A DNA stretch of 64,000 nucleotides from Anolis sagrei. Its lineage: Eukaryota; Chordata; Lepidosauria; Squamata; Anolidae. Below are positions 60,501-64,000 of this stretch, one piece after another. The stretch's first letter is position 1. Each line of letters starts with the position of its first letter. The DNA is taken from positions 231,195,117-231,259,116 of the forward strand of contig NC_090022.1 in NCBI RefSeq assembly GCF_037176765.1, written 5' to 3'. A program made the translations under genes and the position numbers. A model generated the notes under the pieces. The model was not told the origin of the DNA, ran no database searches, and saw nothing but the letters and a program-made list of their open reading frames with translations.

Positions 60501-62421
60501 ATAAATAAATATTGGACCAGACTTGGACTGCTTTGGATGACCATTTTAATTCTGGTGATTTTAATCTGGTGAGTGGGTTCTTAATGTATATTTAGAATTA
60601 TTTTGATTTTGTGGATGTATTTATTATGTGTTTTATATTATGCTTGGCATCAAATTGTTGCCTGTTTGGAAGCTGTTCTGAGTTCCTTGTGAACAATAAG
60701 TTAAACATGAGCCAACAATGTGATGCGGCGGCAAAAAAAGCTAATGGGATTTTGGCCTGCATCAATAGGAGTATAGTGTCTAGATCCAGGGAAGTCATGC
60801 TACCCTTCTATTCTGCCTTGGTTAGGCCACACCTGGAATATTGTGTCCAATACTGGGCATCACAACAGAAGAGAGATATTGACAAGCTGGAATGTGTCCA
60901 GAGGAGGGTGATTAAAATGATCAAGGGTCTGGAGAACAAGCCCTATGAGAAACAGCTTAAAGAGCTGGGCATGTTTAGCCTGAAGAACAGCAGGCTGAGA
61001 GGAGACATGATAGCCATGTATAAATATGTGAGAGGAAGTCACAGGGAGGAGGGAGCATGCTTGTTTTCTGCTTCCCTGGAGACTAGGACGCGGAACAATG
61101 GTTTCAAACTACAAGATTCCATCTGAACATGAGGAAGAACTTCCTGACTGTGAGAGCCGTTCAGGAGTGGAACTCTCTGCCCCGGAGTGTGGTAGAGGCT
61201 CCTTCTTTGGAAACTTTTAAACAGACACTGGATGGCCATCTGTCGGGGGTGCTTTGAATGCAATTTTCCTGCTCCTTGGCAGGGGGTTGGACTGGATGGC
61301 CCATGAGGTCTCTTCCAACTCTATGATTCCTCCACAGGGGTCGAGAAGGACGGGATATAAATGTTTCAAATAAATAAATAAATACCTTTTCTCAATTCTT
61401 GGACCTTTTTGGGAGCAGGGACAGGCAAACTGTAGCCTTTTATGTGACCGCACTACCTTGAACACATCAATTCCTGTCTGATTTGGGAGGGCAAGCAGGG
61501 AGTGGCCTGGTTCGTCCTTGGATGGGGAACCAACAGGACAACTGAAGTGTGTTTATTTTAGAACTGGATGTGAACTTGTAAAGGAATAACTTAATGAGGA
61601 AAGTGCCGGCTTCTCAAATCAAAACACCAGAAACAGGGAAACAAAAGGGACTTCCTTCAACCAATAAAAAACTGGTTTGCTGACTTTTTTATGAATCACA
61701 AACCACACTCCACTGCTCCCGCTTTCAGGCTCTTCTGGTTTGAGAGGAGGTGTCAAGAGAGAGAGAGACCGAGACCTTTGGAACTGGGGTTTGCTGCAAG
61801 CGTGGCACCTGTGCAAACTTTGGAAAGGCCCCAGAGGTTATTGCTTAACACTTTTGACCAAGGCGAGTGAGAGGTCGAGATGGAAAGGGGGCCTTTTGAT
61901 TTGGATGAGTGGGAAGGACATGGAGTATCCCTTATCCCAGGCATGGGCCAAGTTGGGTCCTCTAGGTGTTTTGGACTTCAACTCCCACAATTCCTAACAG
62001 CCTCAGGCCCTTTCCTTTTCCGAGGGGGAAAAGGAAAGGGCCTGAGGCTGTTAGGAATGAAGTCCAAAACACCTAGAGGACCCAACTTGGCCCATGCCTG
62101 GTGTAGATGCATCCAAAGTCTCCAAGAAGTAGATCCTGGCTCCGATTGACGTGGAAAAGTAACTTCTGGAGCCCGAGGATGGGAGGGGCGGAGGAAGGAA
62201 GGCAGCAGTGGATGCTGGGACCTGCAATCCAGCCCCTGGGAGGCTCCAGGCGAGGCTGCTCCTCACCTGTAACCGGTCAGCACCGCCTTGTTGAGCAGGA
62301 CCATGGCGAAGGAGCAGATCCCGTAGAAGAGGGCGGAGAGCAGCCTGGACAGCGGGGAAGCCGCCGCCGCCGAAGCAGCTGCAGCCGCCCCCGGCTCCGC
62401 GCCCGCCGCCTTGGCTCTCAT
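36702..62421 (-). CDS. SLC35D2: Golgi nucleotide-sugar transporter SLC35D2, 12 coding exons (whole gene span)
   Basis: A multi-pass Golgi antiporter of the drug/metabolite transporter superfamily; the human protein moves UDP-GlcNAc and related sugar nucleotides into the Golgi lumen. Twelve GT-AG exons join in frame to 1014 nt, or 337 residues plus stop, equal to the human length. Diagnostic blocks are LFYGICSF and LNKAVLT (first membrane segment), [109 protein letters not shown] and [31 protein letters not shown] matches SLC35D2 rather than its paralogue SLC35D1 (YFGNQITG). The N-terminus is alanine-rich and the last ~23 residues are not conserved. Intron 1 is 12.9 kb and full of mobile elements; intron 11 is only 88 bp. 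No broken frame is seen. Confidence 0.95.
36893..36975 (-). CDS. SLC35D2: SLC35D2 exon 11 (residues 277-303)
   Basis: Reads [17 protein letters not shown] then [10 protein letters not shown] plus two bases. 83 nt; acceptor tacag, donor gtgagt. Confidence 0.95.
37443..37521 (-). CDS. SLC35D2: SLC35D2 exon 10 (residues 250-276)
   Basis: Reads [18 protein letters not shown] then TTTVVGAIK, the most conserved block of the subfamily. 79 nt; acceptor ttag, donor gtgagt. Confidence 0.95.
37530..38760. other. SLC35D2 intron 9, part without named repeats
   Basis: 37940-38130 looks like a decayed Tigger-type repeat (text such as TAATCAAATCTGCAAAATT); otherwise nothing recognised. Confidence 0.35.
38770..39035 (+). 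mobile_element. tRNA-type SINE with (CAA)n tail
   Basis: Head GTGGTGTCGTAGTTTGGAC with B box GGGTTTGAATCCC; end CAGAAACGACTTGAAGGCAT followed by about 12 CAA units to 39035. In SLC35D2 intron 9. Confidence 0.8.
39557..39624 (-). CDS. SLC35D2: SLC35D2 exon 9 (residues 228-249)
   Basis: Reads [15 protein letters not shown] then FLLSCVL plus two bases. 68 nt; acceptor tttag, donor gtaagg. Confidence 0.93.
39655..39825 (+). mobile_element. Degenerate tRNA-type SINE
   Basis: B box GAATTTGAATCTTC, then CATGGAAACCCTTGGGCAAG and GCCAAGAAAATCC as in 38770-39035. It lies just upstream of exon 9 in intron 8. Confidence 0.55.
40710..40802 (-). CDS. SLC35D2: SLC35D2 exon 8 (residues 197-227)
   Basis: Contains [19 protein letters not shown] and FTGDFQK. 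93 nt in phase 0; acceptor tgtag, donor gtaagc. Confidence 0.95.
41778..41880 (-). CDS. SLC35D2: SLC35D2 exon 7 (residues 162-196)
   Basis: Contains [28 protein letters not shown] and IDPK. 103 nt; acceptor tccag, donor gtaatt. Confidence 0.95.
42830..42964. mobile_element. Palindromic hAT MITE
   Basis: CAGTGGTTCTCAACTTGTGG to CAGGTTGAGAACCACTG. Flanks ATATAAGG and TTATAAGG agree at 7 of 8 bases. In SLC35D2 intron 6. Confidence 0.9.
43317..43353 (+). repeat. (ATT)n microsatellite
   Basis: About twelve pure ATT units in SLC35D2 intron 6. Confidence 0.95.
43506..43640. mobile_element. Palindromic hAT MITE
   Basis: CAGTGGTTCTCAACCTGTAG to CAGGTTGTGAACCACTG. Flanks CTGTAGAC and CTATAGAC agree at 7 of 8 bases. 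In SLC35D2 intron 6, 105 bp from exon 6. Confidence 0.9.
43746..43814 (-). CDS. SLC35D2: SLC35D2 exon 6 (residues 139-161)
   Basis: Reads [16 protein letters not shown] then LGAFIAA plus two bases, a membrane segment. 69 nt; acceptor ttcag, donor gtaagc. Confidence 0.94.
43815..45316. other. SLC35D2 intron 5
   Basis: No named repeat except a decayed half of the palindromic MITE near 45105-45205 (CTGGGAACCACTG at its end). Confidence 0.4.
45317..45388 (-). CDS. SLC35D2: SLC35D2 exon 5 (residues 115-138)
   Basis: Reads (S)[18 protein letters not shown] and onward. 72 nt; acceptor aacag, donor gtgagt. Confidence 0.95.
45389..47282. other. SLC35D2 intron 4
   Basis: No recognised repeat or exon. 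Confidence 0.4.
47283..47350 (-). CDS. SLC35D2: SLC35D2 exon 4 (residues 93-114)
   Basis: Reads [15 protein letters not shown] then LSSTSKL plus two bases. This block separates SLC35D2 from SLC35D1. Acceptor tttcag, donor gtacaa. Confidence 0.96.
47745..47860 (+). repeat. Interspersed repeat fragment, family unassigned
   Basis: CTCGAGTATAAGCCAAACC and ACTCGAGTATAAAGTGAGGG occur about 80 bp apart; a widespread vertebrate repeat type, not named here. In SLC35D2 intron 3. Confidence 0.5.
47868..48160 (+). mobile_element. Helitron fragment with 5' end
   Basis: Begins TCTATATAAATAAAAATGT, the 5' TC-type Helitron end, followed by ACTGGACGAATTGACACC. A clear CTAG 3' end was not found. In SLC35D2 intron 3, close to exon 3. 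Confidence 0.6.
48221..48307 (-). CDS. SLC35D2: SLC35D2 exon 3 (residues 64-92)
   Basis: Reads [15 protein letters not shown] then [14 protein letters not shown]. 87 nt in phase 0; acceptor actag, donor gtaaga. Confidence 0.95.
48360..48620. mobile_element. Tigger-like MITE with internal hairpin
   Basis: Starts CAGTTAGCCCTCAACATTCG. The centre (48434-48513) is an imperfect hairpin with arms around TCTCTAGGTCCTCCAG and CTGGAGGACCTAGAGA. A TA/GA microsatellite follows at 48539-48585. In SLC35D2 intron 2. Confidence 0.7.
49235..49310 (+). mobile_element. L2-type LINE tail
   Basis: GAGTCTCCGTATGGAGAGAA followed by (AAAT)n and (ATT)n, as at the end of the L2 copy at 2525-3527. Located 60 bp from exon 2. 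Confidence 0.6.
49370..49403 (-). CDS. SLC35D2: SLC35D2 exon 2 (residues 52-63)
   Basis: A 34-nt exon reading (R)[11 protein letters not shown], close to human FPSPIFLGIGQ. Acceptor ttgtag, donor gtatgt. Confidence 0.93.
49612..49945 (-). mobile_element. Sauria-type SINE, reverse orientation
   Basis: Reverse of the 975-1285 type: starts with AGGTTTCCCCTGACATTAAG and ends with CTACTGCGCCATCAGGGGG, the inverse of the tRNA-like head. Confidence 0.85.
50340..50505. mobile_element. Fragment related to the hAT family of 22109 and 25459
   Basis: Inverse-oriented relative of 25060-25215 (TGAGATACAGAACATATGCC; CTGATGTGGTCTATCCAATG). No termini. Confidence 0.5.
50888..51587 (+). mobile_element. Solo LTR of an LTR retrotransposon (fossil)
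   Basis: About 700 bp with ends TGTTG and CAACA, flanked by AGCCG (50883-50887) and AGCCC (51588-51592), a near-perfect 5-bp target duplication. An AATAAA at about 51508 fits the R region. No internal region is present, so it is a solo LTR and not a whole element. Family unassigned; Ty3-like is my guess. Orientation is taken from the poly(A) signal. The nearly matching flanks suggest moderate age. Confidence 0.75.
51790..53140. other. SLC35D2 intron 1, unassigned part
   Basis: An (AG)n microsatellite at 51881-51906 and several short open frames without domains; no named repeat otherwise. Confidence 0.4.
53146..53480 (+). mobile_element. Sauria-type SINE
   Basis: Head GAGCCGTGGGTTAAAGTGC with B box CAGGTTCAAATCCG; 3' end CGACTGGACTTCATGTCAGG. 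In SLC35D2 intron 1. Confidence 0.85.
53691..53842. mobile_element. Palindromic MITE, family unassigned
   Basis: Ends GGGGCCCTTCCACACAGC and GCTGTGTGGAAGGGGCCC are perfect inverses; the middle matches 17630-17775. Confidence 0.85.
53912..55704 (-). mobile_element. Helitron unit A of a three-unit array
   Basis: On the minus strand the 3' end is a GC hairpin (ACCCGG, loop, CCGGGT) then CCCCAAGCTAG followed by T, the Helitron signature of a hairpin just before CTAG. The 5' side begins TATATAATAAAGAAGAG, lacking the first bases of the TC end. The interior is ~142-bp tandem repeats, then a unique 5' part with CCAAT and octamer motifs. No Rep/helicase coding sequence, so non-autonomous. 1793 bp. 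Confidence 0.85.
55484..55640 (-). promoter_or_regulatory. CCAAT/octamer module, Helitron A
   Basis: CCAATCAG at 55490, 55580 and 55619 and ATGCAAAT at 55505 and 55595, all exact consensus NF-Y and POU octamer sites. The same set is in units B (57272-57408) and C (59336-59472). Function is inferred from motif only. Confidence 0.5.
55705..57480 (-). mobile_element. Helitron unit B of a three-unit array
   Basis: Same ends as unit A, joined to it without a spacer: the CTAG of B is followed directly by TATATAATAA of A on the minus strand. Contents are closer to unit C than to unit A by eye. 1776 bp. Confidence 0.85.
57481..59556 (-). mobile_element. Helitron unit C of a three-unit array
   Basis: Its CTAG end abuts unit B directly. 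Only this unit keeps the full 5' end TCTATATATATAATAAAG. It is about 300 bp longer than B owing to extra internal repeat units. 2076 bp. Confidence 0.85.
59557..59585. repeat. (TCTATA)n-like microsatellite at the 5' edge of Helitron C
   Basis: The minus strand reads TCTATATCTATATCT just before the TC end of unit C. It may be left-over 5' ends of units A and B. Confidence 0.8.
59660..60510 (+). mobile_element. L2 LINE 3' end
   Basis: Encodes [18 protein letters not shown] and [14 protein letters not shown] in broken frames, then a 3' UTR with a TA/ATT-rich expansion (60240-60425) and the end GAGTCCCCTTCGGGGTGAGA plus (AAAT)n. In SLC35D2 intron 1. Confidence 0.85.
60511..61385 (+). mobile_element. 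Second L2-type tail, split by a CR1 insertion
   Basis: 60511-60690 reads as an L2 3' UTR up to GCTGTTCTGAGTTCCTTG; the tail resumes at 61328 with CACAGGGGTCGAGAAGGACG, GGATATAAATG and (AAAT)n. Confidence 0.65.
60691..61327 (+). mobile_element. CR1 LINE 3' end nested in an L2 tail
   Basis: A 171-codon frame (60611-61126, true homology from about 60715) encodes [46 protein letters not shown] and [12 protein letters not shown], the CR1 ORF2 C-terminus. It then shifts frame and ends GGTCTCTTCCAACTCTATG. Confidence 0.9.
61462..61550 (+). mobile_element. 5S rRNA-derived SINE fragment
   Basis: TCCTGTCTGATTTGGGAGGG, GCAAGCAGGGAGTGGCCTGG and CCTTGGATGGGGAACC follow 5S rRNA positions in order. Confidence 0.65.
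61937..62101. repeat. 165-bp near-perfect inverted repeat
   Basis: Left arm 61937-62021, 5-nt loop GAGGG, right arm 62027-62101. The arms are exact inverses apart from about 10 bases (TTGTGGGAGT) missing from the right arm. Related in text to the MITE at 16937-17063. It lies 166 bp inside intron 1 from the exon 1 donor. Confidence 0.95.
62267..62421 (-). CDS. SLC35D2: SLC35D2 exon 1 (residues 1-51)
   Basis: The first in-frame ATG (62421) has G at -3. The exon reads [11 protein letters not shown], an alanine run, then [14 protein letters not shown] and LNKAVLTGY plus two bases, followed by donor gtgagg. It lies in the CpG-rich promoter region. Confidence 0.92.
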
Positions 62422-62499
62422 CGCTTGGCGCAGGCGGCCGGACCCATTCACTCAGCGGAGGAAACGGGAAGGAAAGCAAAAGCCCCAAGCTCGGCTCGG

Positions 62500-63480
62500 G
62501 CCACGCCCCCTGCTCTCAGGCCACGCCCACTCTCGGCATCTGCCCAGCCAAAGGAGCCTCCATTCGTTCAGTGGAGGAAAGGGACAGATCACGCTCCCTG
62601 CTCTATGGCCACGCCCATTTCCCCGGAGTCCCGCCCACTTCCCCGATCGCCACGCCCACTCTATCTGCTCAAAGGAGCTCAGCGGAGGAAATGGGCAGAG
62701 CCCGGCTTTTAGCCACGCCCACCTTCCCGATCGCCCCGCCCACTTGCTCCATCTGCTCAGCCATAGGAGCTCAGTGGAGAAACGGCCAGAGCCCGGCTTT
62801 TAGCCCCGCCCACCTTCCCGATCGCCCCGCCCACTTGCTCCATCTGCTCAGCCAAAGGCGCTCAGTGGAGGAACGGCCAGAGCTCTGCTTTTAGCCACGC
62901 CCATCCTCCCAATAACTACGCCCACTCGCTCCATCTGCTCAGTCAATGGAGCTCAGTGGAAGAAACGCCCAGAACTCGGCTTTTAGCCACGCCCATCTTC
63001 CCCATCGCCACGCGATGGCTGCATCTTCTCAGCCAAAGGAGCTCAGTGGAGGAACGGCCAGAGCTCGGCTTTTAGCCACGCCCATCTTCCCGATCGCTAC
63101 GCCCACTCGCTCCATCTGCTCAGCCAAAGGAGCTCAGTGGAGGAAACGCCCAGAACTCGGCTTTTAGCCACGCCCATCTTCCCCATCGCCCCGCCCACTC
63201 GCTCCATCTGCTCAGCCATAGGAGCTCAGTGGAGGAAACCTCCAGAGCTCGACTTTCGGCCACGCCCACCTTCCCGATCGCCACGCCTACAGCTCGGCTT
63301 GCGGCCACGCCCTCTGCTCAAAGGCCACGCTTACTGCCCCGATCGCCACGCCCACTCACTCCACCTGCTCAACCAAAGGAGTACAGTGGAGGCAATGGCC
63401 AGAGCTCGGCTTGCGGCCACGCCCCGCTGCTCCAAGGCCACGCCCACCTCCGTTTGCCTCGCCCACCTCTCATCTGCTTA
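62500..63480. repeat. ~91-bp minisatellite in the SLC35D2 promoter
   Basis: The phrase GAGCTCAGTGGAGGAA or a close variant recurs at 62675, 62767, 62858, 62949, 63039, 63130 and 63222, i.e. every 90-92 bp, with looser copies on both sides (near 62560 and 63379). Each unit also carries one to three CCACGCCC or CCCGCCCAC boxes and a CCGATCGC block. The boxes read GGGCGTGG in gene orientation, resembling KLF/Sp and partly EGR1 sites. The long open frames crossing this stretch are by-products of the repeat. Confidence 0.9.
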
Positions 63481-63489
63481 TCGAATAGG

Positions 63490-64000
63490 GAGACCCAGAG
63501 CCACGCCCACCCTCTCCACAAAGGAAACGGGGAGACTAGGAACTCGGCCCCGCCCATTTGGAGCTCCGCCCACTCATTCTTCCGCCACGCCCACACGCTT
63601 AAGCAAGGAACCGGAGCCAGCCCTGCCCTTTCTGGGTATTGTTCACTCCCTCCCTCGGCCACGCCCACCCTCTTTCCCTCCCTTGGAAGCCTCTTTGCAG
63701 AGCCGCTCGGGCTCCCCCTAACGAGGATTTCGTTTACAACACCCCGCCCCTCTGTTTTTTTTCTCACTCCTCTTCCTTCATTGGCCACAAAAGGTGAAAT
63801 GACACGCAACGCTGGCGCATCAACCCCATAGAATGAATGCAGTTTGGCGCCTCTTTAACTGGCCTGGCTCAATGCTATGGGATCTGCGGAGTTGTATTTT
63901 GACAAGGTCTTTAGACTTCTTTCCCAGTGTGAAGAAGTTTTCATGATCGCACATTGCCACTTTGGGCCCCCTCCTCCCTACTCTACTGACTTTGCAAAAG
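63490..64000. other. Upstream flank of SLC35D2
   Basis: GC-rich with further CCACGCCC boxes up to about 63670, then ordinary sequence. In human the next gene is ZNF367, but no exon of it is recognisable before the window ends. Confidence 0.5.

Larger units (their letters stand above)
62150..63730. promoter_or_regulatory. CpG-rich promoter region of SLC35D2
   Basis: GC and CpG content rise sharply here against AT-rich surroundings, and the block starts in the first intron and spans exon 1 and the upstream sequence. This fits a CpG-island promoter for the minus-strand gene. The transcription start is not visible; it should lie in about 62425-62520. No TATA box was noticed. Confidence 0.75.

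Noticed and set aside
62107-63831. Long GC-rich frames of 130-200 codons upstream of SLC35D2
   Set aside because: Stop-poor because of high GC and the minisatellite; overlapping frames on both strands, low-complexity Arg/Pro/Ser products.
63490-64000. First exon of ZNF367 expected by synteny
   Set aside because: No zinc-finger coding sequence or matching exon could be recognised before the window ends.

Overview
The window is vertebrate nuclear DNA, almost certainly from a squamate reptile and most likely an Anolis-type iguanian lizard. The evidence is two spliced vertebrate genes in GT-AG exons, embedded in a lizard-type repeat load: Bov-B-tailed (Sauria-type) SINEs, 5S rRNA-derived SINEs, L2 and CR1 LINEs, SPIN-like and other hAT elements, pogo/Tigger MITEs and Helitrons. 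There are no bacterial or viral genes, no CRISPR array and no operons.

Both host genes lie on the minus strand and could be assembled completely by eye. HSD17B3 (testosterone-forming 17-beta-hydroxysteroid dehydrogenase type 3) has 11 coding exons from 28152 down to 12044 and gives 310 residues, the length of the human enzyme, with the cofactor arginine (R80) and the catalytic Ser185/Tyr198/Lys202 in place. SLC35D2 (Golgi nucleotide-sugar transporter) has 12 coding exons from 62421 down to 36702 and gives 337 residues, again the human length. The same pair sits next to each other, in the same orientation, on human 9q22, so this is conserved synteny. The proteins work in unrelated pathways (androgen synthesis in the ER; sugar-nucleotide import into the Golgi).

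Layout. 1-11.9 kb: sequence downstream of HSD17B3, made of SINEs, LINE fragments, a 172-nt pure purine tract, a hAT element with a CR1 nested in it, and an L2 LINE with a 984-codon open frame that ends about 100 bp from the HSD17B3 poly(A) signal. 11.9-28.2 kb: HSD17B3; its introns hold several hAT elements with clear 8-bp target duplications, among them a SPIN-like element. 28.2-36.7 kb: intergenic plus the SLC35D2 3' flank. 36.7-62.4 kb: SLC35D2, with a 12.9-kb first intron. That intron contains a solo LTR, a head-to-tail array of three Helitrons (53.9-59.6 kb) built of ~142-bp tandem repeats and carrying CCAAT/octamer modules, LINE fragments and a 165-bp near-perfect hairpin. 62.4-63.7 kb: CpG-rich promoter region filled by a ~91-bp minisatellite of repeated CCACGCCC boxes.

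The items most worth following up are the Helitron triplet with its promoter-like modules, the minisatellite promoter of SLC35D2, and the SPIN-like element. Exon boundaries rest on reading frame, splice-site and remembered human protein sequence; no alignment or search was run.
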